From assembly GCA_900315695.1 (NCBI GenBank), contig ONAE01000031.1, forward strand, positions 1 through 32,187: DNA of 32,187 bases. Direction: 5' to 3'. Origin of the DNA: an uncultured Prevotella sp. GTDB lineage: Bacteria; Bacteroidota; Bacteroidia; Bacteroidales; Bacteroidaceae. Made by a program: the position numbers and the translations under genes. The first letter of the stretch is position 1; every line of letters starts with the position of its first letter. The notes under the pieces are model-generated. The model did no database searches, was not told the DNA's origin, and worked only from the letters and a program-made list of their open reading frames with translations. Shown in pieces: positions 23,414 through 30,921 of the stretch.

Positions 23414-25189
23414 ATGAAAACAAAAAAACTCCTGATGCTCTTTGCATCTGTAGCTGTCCTGACAGCCTGTTCCTCGGACGATCCGTTCGACAGTGTAAAC
23501 AATATGGTTCCACCAGCTGTCAATGGTGGTGGCGGAGGTATGGTGAATGGCGGTGGCGGCACTTCCGGCAGTACGGCTGCTACGGGTGAGCTGCTGACTT
23601 TTGAGGTGGCTATCGACAAAACCAGTGCCGAACCCACCAGCACAGTATCTGCCTACTATCCTGAGACTACCGATGATATCAGCACTCAGGCTTTTACCAC
23701 AAAGGTCACCATCGACATGGCTAATCCCGTAGCAAAGACAGAGAACGGTGTGGAGATTACCGTTAGCGAAGGTCATGTCACTGCTAATCATGGTTCCACA
23801 GAGGGTGTGTGCTACGTAGTAAGCGGTACTACCACCAACGGATCCCTGACTATCGAAGGCAGCACTGACTTCGAGGTGAACCTGAGCGATGCCAACATCA
23901 ATAACCCTGCCTCTACCGCCCTCGATCTGGAGAGCAAGATGGCAGCCTATCTCGTTCTGTCAGGTACCAACAAACTGACCGACGGCACCACCGAGGATCA
24001 TAAGGGAGCACTTTATAGCAAGGGTAAGCTACTCATTAGTGGTGATGGTGCACTCGAGGTATATGGTACCTATAACAACGGCATCCACAGCAAGAGCTAT
24101 GTGGTCATCGACAAGGGCGTGAACCTCTATGTCAACACCACAGTCAACCACGGCATCAAGGCCAGCGACTATGTGGTTATCAATGGTGGCATCATCAATG
24201 TGGAGACAGAGGGTGAAGGTGCGAAAGGCATCAACTGCGAGAAGGATATCATCATCAACGGTGGACGCACCAATGTGGTCTGCACTGGTGATGGTGAGTG
24301 GGACACGGAAGATCTGGAGACCAAGGCAGCCACTTGTATCAAGTGTGACTCCATCCTCACCATCAAGGGCGGTGAGATCAATGTCAAGGCTACCGGTAGT
24401 GGTGGCAAGGGTCTGAAGGCCGACTGGGAGGCATATATCAGCGGTGGTAAGATCCGCGTAATCACGACTGGCGGACTCTACTTTAGCGACGGTACAACCG
24501 AGAGCCATAACTATACTGGGAACACCGACAACCTCGATGATGCCTACACCTCTTCACCTAAGGGTATCAAGATCGGTACGAAGAATGAGCATGGCGTGCT
24601 CACCATCACGGGAGGCGACATCATGGTTCGAACCTCAGGTAACAACGGTGAGGGTATTGAGAGCAAGGGCACCCTTGATGTCACAGACGGTACGGTGTTA
24701 GTATCTGCCCACGATGATGCCATTAACTCCTCCGGCGACCTCACTATCAGTGGTGGAACAGTGGTGGCAGTTGGCACCAACAATGATGGGATCGACGCTA
24801 ACGGCGATATGTATCTGACGGGTGGCACACTTATCGCTATGGGTGCAGGCGGTGCAGAGGCAGGCATCGATATCAGCGAGCAGAAGAAACTCTATATCTC
24901 AGGCACGAAGATCTTCGGCATCGGCGGACGTTTTGACGGCTCCTTGGGTTCTACCACACAGGGCATCGCCACCACCACAGGTTCAATCAGCGCCAACGCT
25001 ACTGTAACCATCTCAAATGGATCCACCACACTGGCCACATTTACCATGCCTCCCTATTCTTACAACAATGGCACCATCTTCATCAGTGCCCCTGGCATGG
25101 AAAACGGCTCCAGTTATACCCTCGCTTTGGGCAATTCATCCCAAACCGTCACAGCATCAAACACAATAAATAACAGATTATTCCGTTAA
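23414..25189 (+). CDS. Cthe_2159-type carbohydrate-binding lipoprotein (beta-helix)
   Basis: 591 residues. Signal peptide with a lipobox (VAVLTAC, Cys at about 19) followed by SSDD, so a lipoprotein, probably sent to the surface. A glycine-rich linker (about 36-52) leads to a long repeating region from about 165 to 500 with many GxxxxYxxxGIHSKSY / VINGGIINVETEGEGAKGI-like turns. This is the right-handed parallel beta-helix of the Cthe_2159 family, whose founding member binds acidic plant polysaccharides. The C-terminal part (about 510-591) is a Ser/Thr-rich beta domain. It is followed after 2 bp by a sensor kinase gene, so the lipoprotein and the two-component system are made together. Binding target is unknown. 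Confidence 0.87.
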   Translation: MKTKKLLMLFASVAVLTACSSDDPFDSVNNMVPPAVNGGGGGMVNGGGGTSGSTAATGELLTFEVAIDKTSAEPTSTVSAYYPETTDDISTQAFTTKVTIDMANPVAKTENGVEITVSEGHVTANHGSTEGVCYVVSGTTTNGSLTIEGSTDFEVNLSDANINNPASTALDLESKMAAYLVLSGTNKLTDGTTEDHKGALYSKGKLLISGDGALEVYGTYNNGIHSKSYVVIDKGVNLYVNTTVNHGIKASDYVVINGGIINVETEGEGAKGINCEKDIIINGGRTNVVCTGDGEWDTEDLETKAATCIKCDSILTIKGGEINVKATGSGGKGLKADWEAYISGGKIRVITTGGLYFSDGTTESHNYTGNTDNLDDAYTSSPKGIKIGTKNEHGVLTITGGDIMVRTSGNNGEGIESKGTLDVTDGTVLVSAHDDAINSSGDLTISGGTVVAVGTNNDGIDANGDMYLTGGTLIAMGAGGAEAGIDISEQKKLYISGTKIFGIGGRFDGSLGSTTQGIATTTGSISANATVTISNGSTTLATFTMPPYSYNNGTIFISAPGMENGSSYTLALGNSSQTVTASNTINNRLFR

Positions 25190-25191
25190 TA

Positions 25192-26301
25192 ATGTGGATG
25201 CATAAACAGTCGAAATACGAGAATATGGCCTACTTGGTGCTGTGGAGCTTGCTCTTCGCAGCACCACTGCTGAGCCTGTTTGTGCGGATGGCTGGCGACA
25301 GCGATCTGCCATTCAACTGGCAGGAGATTTTCATGGTATGGGGCTATCTGGGCATCTTCCTGGTACTCTTCCTGATCCATAACTTCATCCTGGCTCCCTT
25401 GCTCATCTATCGCAATAAGCGCTGGCTCTATGCTGTGCTCACGGTCTGCATGATCGGGATATTCGCTTTCTATCAGTGCAGCCATCGTCCACCCATGAAA
25501 AGAGACTTCAATCATGAGCCTCCGCCATTCGAGCACCATGAACAGGGGTTCAAGAAGCATCATCATGACGAACACCGTCATCATCGCAGAAGGCCACCTG
25601 TCTTCATAGGCGAACGCGACATCATCCATATCGTCATCCTGGTCTTAATATGCGGCATGAACCTAGGCGTGAAATACTATTTCAAGTCACGCGACGACCA
25701 AAAGAAACTGCTCAGGTTAGAGAAGGAGAATCTGGAACAGCAGTTGGAGTATCTGAAATACCAGATCAACCCCCATTTCTTCATGAACACACTCAACAAT
25801 ATCCATGCACTAGTTGACATTGATGCCGAGAGAGCGAAATCTACCATCCTGGAGTTGTCAAAGATGATGCGCTACGTGCTCTATGAGGGCGATAAGAAAG
25901 GAGTGCCCCTCACCCGGGAGTTCGACTTTATTCGCAACTATATCACACTCATGCGCCTGCGCTATACAGATAAGGTGCAGATCCGAATCGACCTGCCCTC
26001 ACAGGCTCCCGACCGGCTGATACCACCCCTCATGCTCATCACCTTCATCGAGAATGCCTTTAAGCATGGCATCAGCTATCAGCACGATTCGTTTATCGAG
26101 GTGAAGGCAGAGGTGCGGGGCGACGAGCTCCACTTCGTCTGTCGCAACTCCAAGGCTGAGAAATCCAATGAGGAAAAGGGGGGCGTTGGACTGGCGAACG
26201 TGACTAAACGCCTGAAACTCCTCTATGACAACGACTATACGCTTAAGATACAAGACGAGACCGACGTCTATAATGTTCAACTAATCATTCCGCTCTCATG
26301 A
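25192..26301 (+). CDS. LytS/YehU-type sensor histidine kinase with His-rich loop
   Basis: 369 residues. Four membrane helices (about 12-34, 45-72, 77-95, 143-163) and a coiled-coil run (LLRLEKENLEQQLEYLKYQ). Then the His_kinase domain with phospho-acceptor His 195 in QINPHFFMNTLNNIHAL, and an ATPase part with FIENAFKHGI and GGVGLANVTKRL. The loop between helices 3 and 4 (about 96-135) holds ten histidines, including HHH at 123-125 and HRHH at 128-131, mixed with Arg and Pro. By the positive-inside rule (RNKR between helices 2 and 3) this loop is periplasmic. Metal or pH sensing is a fair guess. The stop overlaps the response regulator start as ATGA. Confidence 0.9.
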   Translation: MWMHKQSKYENMAYLVLWSLLFAAPLLSLFVRMAGDSDLPFNWQEIFMVWGYLGIFLVLFLIHNFILAPLLIYRNKRWLYAVLTVCMIGIFAFYQCSHRPPMKRDFNHEPPPFEHHEQGFKKHHHDEHRHHRRRPPVFIGERDIIHIVILVLICGMNLGVKYYFKSRDDQKKLLRLEKENLEQQLEYLKYQINPHFFMNTLNNIHALVDIDAERAKSTILELSKMMRYVLYEGDKKGVPLTREFDFIRNYITLMRLRYTDKVQIRIDLPSQAPDRLIPPLMLITFIENAFKHGISYQHDSFIEVKAEVRGDELHFVCRNSKAEKSNEEKGGVGLANVTKRLKLLYDNDYTLKIQDETDVYNVQLIIPLS

Positions 26302-27029
26302 TCAGATGCATGGCCATTGACGACGAGCCCCTGGCGCTCCAACAGATAACAGCCTACATAGGCAAGGTACCATTCCTCGAACTGGCGTCTCAGTGCCAGA
26401 GTGCTTTGGAGGCACACCGGTTCCTGCAGAACGACACGGTGGATGTCATTTTCTGCGACATCAACATGCCCGACCTCAATGGCATGGACTTCATCAAGAC
26501 CCTTACGGCCCCCCCATTGGTGGTCTTCACTACTGCCTATGCCGAATATGCCGTCGAGGGGTTCAAGGTCAATGCTGTCGATTATCTGTTGAAGCCCTTC
26601 GGCCTGCAGGACTTCATGCGGGCTGCCAACCGCATCCAGGAACGACTGGCGCCTAATGCACCTCCCGCCTCCCAATCCACGAACGCAGGGAGCGCAGAGG
26701 ATGACACTATCTTCCTGAAGACAGACTATCGCATCGTGAAAGTCAGTATCAGCAACATCCGTTATATCGAGGCTATGAGTGAATACCTGAAGGTATGGCT
26801 CGAAGGCGAGCCTAAACCCATCATCACCCTCCTCTCCATGAAGAAGATGGAGGAGCGCCTGCCCGACACTTTCATGCGCATCCATCGCTCCTACATCATC
26901 AACCTTACAAAAATTCAGGAGGTCAATAAGAACCGTGTCATCATGGATACTGACACCTACCTCCCTATCGGGGAAATGTATAAAGACACCTTTCTAAGCT
27001 ATCTTAACACTAAATTCCTCGGCAAATAG
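26298..27029 (+). CDS. LytTR-family response regulator
   Basis: 243 residues: a receiver domain (MIRCMAIDDEPLALQQI, acidic pair at 9-10, phospho-acceptor Asp 54 in FCDINMPDLNGMDF, FTTAYAEYAVEGF, Lys in LLKPFG), then a linker and a LytTR DNA-binding domain (IFLKTDYRIVKVSISNIRYIEAM through FMRIHRSYIINLTKIQEV). LytTR regulators bind direct repeats near promoters. ATGA overlap with the kinase gene ensures equal production, and a hairpin terminator follows the stop. Likely targets are this operon itself and perhaps the porin gene 100 bp downstream, but no matching operators were recognised. Confidence 0.93.
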   Translation: MIRCMAIDDEPLALQQITAYIGKVPFLELASQCQSALEAHRFLQNDTVDVIFCDINMPDLNGMDFIKTLTAPPLVVFTTAYAEYAVEGFKVNAVDYLLKPFGLQDFMRAANRIQERLAPNAPPASQSTNAGSAEDDTIFLKTDYRIVKVSISNIRYIEAMSEYLKVWLEGEPKPIITLLSMKKMEERLPDTFMRIHRSYIINLTKIQEVNKNRVIMDTDTYLPIGEMYKDTFLSYLNTKFLGK

Positions 27030-27048
27030 TATTTCTAAAAAAACGTTA

Positions 27049-27085
27049 AAAAACTCAGGACGTCATCACAAGGTTCTGAGTTTTT
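27049..27085 (+). terminator. Terminator after the LytTR regulator gene
   Basis: Ten-bp inverted pair AAAAACTCAG/CTGAGTTTTT (27049-27058 with 27076-27085) that ends in a T-run. Confidence 0.75.
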
Positions 27086-27088
27086 ATG

Positions 27089-27096
27089 TATATTTG
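27089..27096 (+). promoter_or_regulatory. -7 box of the porin gene
   Basis: TATATTTG followed by C, 33 nt before ATG 27130. It lies inside the longer frame from 27094, which supports the later start. No clear -33 box; the preceding terminator occupies that place, so an activator may be needed. Confidence 0.5.
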
Positions 27097-27129
27097 CATT
27101 TAATAAACCTAAAACAAAACTATTCTGAT

Positions 27130-28278
27130 ATGAATAAACAATTATTGATGATGGCAATGGGGCTTATGATAGCAACAACCGTCAATGCACAGGAAGAGCC
27201 GAAGGTCTCGATCAAGCCTACGGGGCGTATCCTTCTCGATGCAGCCTACGTCAAGCCCCAGGAAGAGGAAGACAAATTGAAAAGCGGTGCCGCTATCCCT
27301 GACTTCCGCGTCGGCGTCAGTTTTAGCTACGACAAGTGGAAGGCCAAGATAGATGTAGGCTATGCCTATGGCAAGATAGGCATGAAGGACGTGATTGTGG
27401 AGTACGGCTTCAATAAGAAGAACTTCCTCCGTGGTGGTTATTTTATCCATCAGTACGGTTTCCAGAGCAGCACCAGCTCCTCGTTCAAGGAGACGATGGA
27501 GGAGCCTCAGAGCAATGCCGCATTCAACAACGACCGTACCCTCGGTCTGATGTATGAGCATAACGGTGATAAGTTCCTCGGCACTTTCAGCTTCATCGTA
27601 GAGACCGATGCCATGAAGCAGACCACGGATGTGATCGGCAATGAGGCCGTTGGTGCCCAGACACGCCTGCTCTATCGTCCTTATACCGAACGTGGCAAGA
27701 TGTTTCAGGTCGGTATCAGTGGCGGCATCGAAGGAGCCCGTTACAGCAGTGAGGAAGAAAAACGGCACAAGCAGTTCACCCTGAGTACCCGATGGCCGAC
27801 ACGCGTAGCAAAGGTCACCTCACAGGTAGCCGAAGTGACTGATGCGAAAACCATGTATAAGTTCTCCCCCGAGGTGATGTACTCCTATGGACGCTTCGCT
27901 GTGATCGGCCAGTACTTCCTGAACTCCATCACCCGCGATAAAGGTCTGAGCACCTTCACTGGCAGTGGCACTTATGTCACTCTGCGCGGCCTCATCAAGG
28001 GGCGCAACTATGCGCCAAACATGGTTGACGGTGGTATTGCTACCCCCGATCCGGGCAACATGGAAATCTGTCTGCAATACAACTACACAGATCTCACAGA
28101 TACCTCTGCCGGCATCTATGGCGGTTACCTGAACGACTGGGCGCTCTGCTACAACTATTACATCAACAAGTATATGATCTGGCGTGTGCGTGCCTCATGG
28201 ACCAAGGTGACCAACCGCGCTGATATTGCCAACAATGAGTGTACCATCCTTGAAACACGTTTCCAGGTGAAGTTCTAA
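27130..28278 (+). CDS. OprP/O-like outer-membrane porin
   Basis: A 382-residue protein from ATG 27130 with a signal peptide (MNKQLLMMAMGLMIATTVNA) and a barrel of alternating strands throughout (VSIKPTGRILLDAAY, FRVGVSFSYDKWKAKIDVGYAYG, KNFLRGGYFIHQYGF), ending in ETRFQVKF with a terminal Phe. The layout resembles phosphate-selective porins O and P. The gene downstream encodes a secreted acid phosphatase, so passage of phosphate or phosphorylated compounds is plausible; selectivity itself cannot be read from the sequence. The upstream ATG 27094 is rejected because the -7 box overlaps it. Confidence 0.8.
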   Translation: MNKQLLMMAMGLMIATTVNAQEEPKVSIKPTGRILLDAAYVKPQEEEDKLKSGAAIPDFRVGVSFSYDKWKAKIDVGYAYGKIGMKDVIVEYGFNKKNFLRGGYFIHQYGFQSSTSSSFKETMEEPQSNAAFNNDRTLGLMYEHNGDKFLGTFSFIVETDAMKQTTDVIGNEAVGAQTRLLYRPYTERGKMFQVGISGGIEGARYSSEEEKRHKQFTLSTRWPTRVAKVTSQVAEVTDAKTMYKFSPEVMYSYGRFAVIGQYFLNSITRDKGLSTFTGSGTYVTLRGLIKGRNYAPNMVDGGIATPDPGNMEICLQYNYTDLTDTSAGIYGGYLNDWALCYNYYINKYMIWRVRASWTKVTNRADIANNECTILETRFQVKF

Positions 28279-28311
28279 ACAATAATAAAAGATAAACAAA
28301 TTTTTAAGCGT

Positions 28312-29100
28312 ATGAAAAAGATTATGATGATCACTGCCATGATGATAATGGCAGTATGTGCTTCAGCACAAAGTGACAAGTCGCCCGTTGACGCGTATTT
28401 CACCACCAGCGAGATGCCCGACATGCTGAAATGGTGTCCGGCTCCCCCCGACACCATCGGTCCGGCCTTCGCCTTCGATATCATGCAGTATATGTGGGGC
28501 AAACAGATGCGTAACTGTAAGGAGCGTGCTGACATTGCCATCCGCGATGCCGTCTATGGCCTCGACTGCATCATCCGTGAGTTCAGCGAACCGTTCGGTC
28601 TGCAAATCTCCAAGGAGGAGACACCTGAGATCTACAAGGTGCTGCGCGAGGGAACAGCTACTTGTGACAGTATCTGCACCATTCCCAAGAGGTACTATAT
28701 GCGTAAGCGTCCGTTCATGCGCTTCAACGAACCGACTCTCTATCCTGAGGATGAGCCCGCCCTCCGCAAGAACGGTTCATATCCCTCTGGTCACACCCTT
28801 CTGGGCTGGAGCTCTGCTTTGTTGCTCTCAGAGATCAACCCCGATCGCGCTGATACGCTCCTGGCACGTGGTTACATGTATGGCGACAGCCGTCTGATTG
28901 TTGGTGCCCACTGGCAGAGTGATGTAAATGCAGCTCGCCTTGCAGCCTCAGCTGCCTATGCCCGTCTGCATACCAGTGAGCGTTTCCTCGAGCAGATGCG
29001 CCGCGCCCGTCAGGAGTTCCGCGTCAAGATGGGCCTTGCCACCATCGTAGAGATGAAGGCTTATCAGAAAGAGCAGAAGAAGCGCGCTAAAGCCAAATAA
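28312..29100 (+). CDS. Class A non-specific acid phosphatase (PAP2 superfamily)
   Basis: 262 residues with a signal peptide (MKKIMMITAMMIMAVCASAQ). All three parts of the active site are present in order: K-x6-RP (KRYYMRKRP, about residues 124-132), PSGH (YPSGHT, about 158-163), and SR-x5-H-x3-D (SRLIVGAHWQSD, about 194-205). This is the class A bacterial acid phosphatase pattern in the vanadium chloroperoxidase/PAP2 superfamily, with a histidine nucleophile, acting in the periplasm on phosphomonoesters. It follows the porin gene by 33 bp and is most likely co-transcribed. The C terminus is a charged lysine-rich tail. Confidence 0.92.
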   Translation: MKKIMMITAMMIMAVCASAQSDKSPVDAYFTTSEMPDMLKWCPAPPDTIGPAFAFDIMQYMWGKQMRNCKERADIAIRDAVYGLDCIIREFSEPFGLQISKEETPEIYKVLREGTATCDSICTIPKRYYMRKRPFMRFNEPTLYPEDEPALRKNGSYPSGHTLLGWSSALLLSEINPDRADTLLARGYMYGDSRLIVGAHWQSDVNAARLAASAAYARLHTSERFLEQMRRARQEFRVKMGLATIVEMKAYQKEQKKRAKAK

Positions 29101-29125
29101 TCGCGGTTCTATGGCATGAGCTACC

Positions 29126-29202
29126 AGACTAACAAAATTCGTTCATTTCTATCTTATTTGTTACATTGAACGATTTTTGTTAGTCTTTGAAACAATTTTT
29201 AT
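29126..29202 (+). terminator. Long hairpin after the acid phosphatase gene
   Basis: A 20-bp inverted pair with a single mismatch (29126-29145 with 29167-29186) and a 21-nt loop, followed by a T-rich tail to 29202. It begins 25 nt past the stop codon, so it probably ends the porin-phosphatase transcript. Its right half belongs to a repeat that recurs at 29421-29468 without the left half. Confidence 0.6.
29155..29202 (+). repeat. 48-bp direct repeat, copy 1
   Basis: Matches 29421-29468 at 45 of 48 positions by eye. Its first base is 70 bp before the TATCTTTG box at 29225, the same distance as in copy 2. Confidence 0.9.
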
Positions 29203-29224
29203 CGATGCCCCTGAAAATAATCTC

Positions 29225-29232
29225 TATCTTTG
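29225..29232 (+). promoter_or_regulatory. -7 box of the small-RNA candidate
   Basis: TATCTTTG followed by CAGCA. No consensus -33 box at the normal distance; the 48-bp repeat ends 22 bp upstream and may supply an activator site. Confidence 0.55.
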
Positions 29233-29238
29233 CAGCAA

Positions 29239-29373
29239 AGATTTAAGTTCATGCATTAAGATTAATGGTTATTGTTATTTTTAATTAGTAATTTAGTTAG
29301 TAATAAGTATTAAGGTTAGTTAGGTAATGAGTGGAAACGGACGGCTCGGGAGAGTCGCCCGTTTCATTTTGTT
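29239..29373 (+). ncRNA. Candidate small RNA of about 130 nt
   Basis: It has its own promoter box (29225-29232) and ends in a strong hairpin: 14-bp stem (29334-29347 with 29352-29365) with one A-C mismatch, one G-U pair, a GGGA tetraloop and a T-rich tail. The middle is AT-rich with repeated TTAG/GTAA motifs (29280-29327), unlike any gene nearby. A 19-codon frame (ATG 29327 to stop 29386, MSGNGRLGRVARFILLRDN) runs through the hairpin, so a leader peptide is an alternative. No known RNA family was recognised. Confidence 0.4.
29334..29373 (+). terminator. Strong GC-rich hairpin upstream of the MFS gene
   Basis: Stem of 14 pairs with a GNRA-type loop and ATTTTGTT tail, as above. It stands 190 bp before the MFS start codon and 120 bp before that gene's own promoter box. 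Confidence 0.7.
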
Positions 29374-29420
29374 GCGAGACAACTGAGAGATAAAAAGCAA
29401 AAAAAACATTAATGCTATCA

Positions 29421-29468
29421 TATTTGTTGCAATGAACGATTTTTGTTAGTCTTTGAAACATTTTTTAT
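29421..29468 (+). repeat. 48-bp direct repeat, copy 2
   Basis: Second copy of the element at 29155-29202, again starting 70 bp before a -7 box (29491). It lacks the left arm that lets copy 1 form a hairpin, so the conserved part is likely a DNA element rather than an RNA structure. Confidence 0.9.
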
Positions 29469-29490
29469 AGACTATATACCGAGTTTGATA

Positions 29491-29498
29491 TATATTTG
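29491..29498 (+). promoter_or_regulatory. -7 box of the MFS transporter gene
   Basis: TATATTTG followed by CAGCA, as at 29225. The leader to ATG 29556 is about 50 nt. Confidence 0.55.
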
Positions 29499-29555
29499 CA
29501 GCAGTTTTTTTAACCCTCATGGATCAAAGCAATTAAAAATAGATAATATACAATT

Positions 29556-30728
29556 ATGACTAAAACTAGAGAACTCACCCTCATCCCCGTAATGCTCTGC
29601 TTCTTTGCGATGGGCTTTGTGGATCTGGTAGGTATCGCTTCTAACTACGTAAAGGCAGACCTACATCTGACCGACTCGGTAGCCAACATCTTCCCTTCAC
29701 TCGTTTTCTTTTGGTTCCTGATTTTTAGTGTGCCTACGGGAATGTTAATGAACAAGTTAGGACGGAAGAACACTGTGATGTTCTCACTGGTGGTAACCGT
29801 ACTGTCATTGTTGCTTGCCTTCTATGGTAAAAACTTTGCGGTGATGCTGATTGCCTTCTCATTGCTCGGTATCGGTAACACCCTGATGCAGACCTCGTTA
29901 AACCCATTAGTAGCTACTATACTAGGTGGAGAAAACCTGGCATCGACACTGACCTTCGGACAGTTCATCAAGGCCATCGCCTCATTTCTCGCACCCTACC
30001 TAGCCATGTGGGGCGCCACCCAAGTGATACCAAGTTTCGGTTATGACTGGCGCGTGCTCTTTGCTATCTATTTCATAGTGGGTGTCCTGGCAACCTTGAT
30101 GTTGGGCATCACCCCCATCACAGAGAACGTGAACCCTCTGATCGGACCACAGAAAACTGTTATAGAACAACTTACCGACTGTTTTAGGCTCTTGGGTAAA
30201 CCGATTGTGCTGCTCTCGTTTTTCGGCATCATGTGTCATGTAGGTATCGACGTGGGTACGAACACCACAGCCCCGAAGATCCTGATGGAGCGCTTGGGAC
30301 TAACACTGAATGATGCCGCCTTTGCAACCAGTCTTTATTTCATTTTCCGTACGATCGGTTGTCTGACGGGGTCATTCTTCCTGCGCATACTACCTAACCG
30401 CATCTTCTTCATTGCCAGCGTGTTAATGATGGGACTCTCAATGTGCGGTCTCTTCTTCGGCACAGAAGAATGGATACTCTACACAGCAATTGCGCTTGTA
30501 GGTTATGGTAACTCAAATATCTTCTCCATCTGCTTTGCCCAAGCACTCACATCGGTGCCAGAGAAACAAAATGAGGTCAGCGGATTGATGATTATGGGTC
30601 TTTTCGGCGGGACGATTTTCCCGTTGCTTATGGGATTCGCCAGCGATGCCATCGGACAGGCTGGTGCCGTGATTGTGATGGCGATTGGTGTGGTTTATCT
30701 CTTTACCTATATCAAGCAAGTGAATTGA
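29556..30728 (+). CDS. MFS transporter, fucose-permease (FHS) type
   Basis: A 390-residue inner-membrane protein with about twelve hydrophobic segments. The start (LIPVMLCFFAMGFVDLVGIASNYVKADLHL) is typical of the FHS group of sugar:H+ symporters, and the loop after helix 2 has GMLMNKLGRKNTV, the MFS A-motif. LGIGNTLMQTSLNPLVATIL around 110-130 matches the conserved helix 4 of fucose and glucose/galactose permeases. The sugar cannot be told from sequence alone; hexoses such as fucose or glucose are usual. It is a single-gene unit under its own promoter and a strong terminator. Confidence 0.85.
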   Translation: MTKTRELTLIPVMLCFFAMGFVDLVGIASNYVKADLHLTDSVANIFPSLVFFWFLIFSVPTGMLMNKLGRKNTVMFSLVVTVLSLLLAFYGKNFAVMLIAFSLLGIGNTLMQTSLNPLVATILGGENLASTLTFGQFIKAIASFLAPYLAMWGATQVIPSFGYDWRVLFAIYFIVGVLATLMLGITPITENVNPLIGPQKTVIEQLTDCFRLLGKPIVLLSFFGIMCHVGIDVGTNTTAPKILMERLGLTLNDAAFATSLYFIFRTIGCLTGSFFLRILPNRIFFIASVLMMGLSMCGLFFGTEEWILYTAIALVGYGNSNIFSICFAQALTSVPEKQNEVSGLMIMGLFGGTIFPLLMGFASDAIGQAGAVIVMAIGVVYLFTYIKQVN

Positions 30729-30733
30729 TATGT

Positions 30734-30770
30734 CGGAGTGGCAAAAGCGCCACTCCGGTACTTATTTTTA
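30734..30770 (+). terminator. Terminator after the MFS transporter gene
   Basis: Perfect 9-bp stem CGGAGTGGC/GCCACTCCG (30734-30742 with 30749-30757), then TACTTATTTTTAT. Six bases after the stop codon. Confidence 0.85.
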
Positions 30771-30845
30771 TATACTTTAACGCAAAAAGAATCTACTTAG
30801 TGCAAAAAGTTCTTAACGCTGAGCGATTAACTCTTAACTTTTTTG

Positions 30846-30853
30846 TATCTTTG
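30846..30853 (+). promoter_or_regulatory. -7 box of pckA
   Basis: TATCTTTG followed by CAGCG, 68 nt before ATG 30922. Upstream are repeated GCAAAAAG (30782 and 30802 region) and CTTAAC (30812 and 30833 region) motifs plus a CGC-TGA-GCG dyad near 30817, possible regulator sites. Confidence 0.55.
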
Positions 30854-30921
30854 CAGCGGTTTTTCAAAAAACAACTGATAACGAGGATAATATTCACAAC
30901 TTAAATAAATTAATTAGTAAT

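Noticed and set aside
23520-23580. Repetitive GGTGGC-type sequence considered as a CRISPR or tandem-repeat locus
   Set aside because: It encodes the glycine-rich linker after the lipobox in an open frame; there are no spacers.
24129-24416. Plus-strand out-of-frame and minus-strand frames inside the beta-helix lipoprotein gene
   Set aside because: They arise from the repetitive codon pattern of the beta-helix and have no start signals.
27094-27129. Earlier start (ATG-like frame from 27094) for the porin
   Set aside because: The extension overlaps the -7 box and precedes a good signal peptide that begins at 27130.
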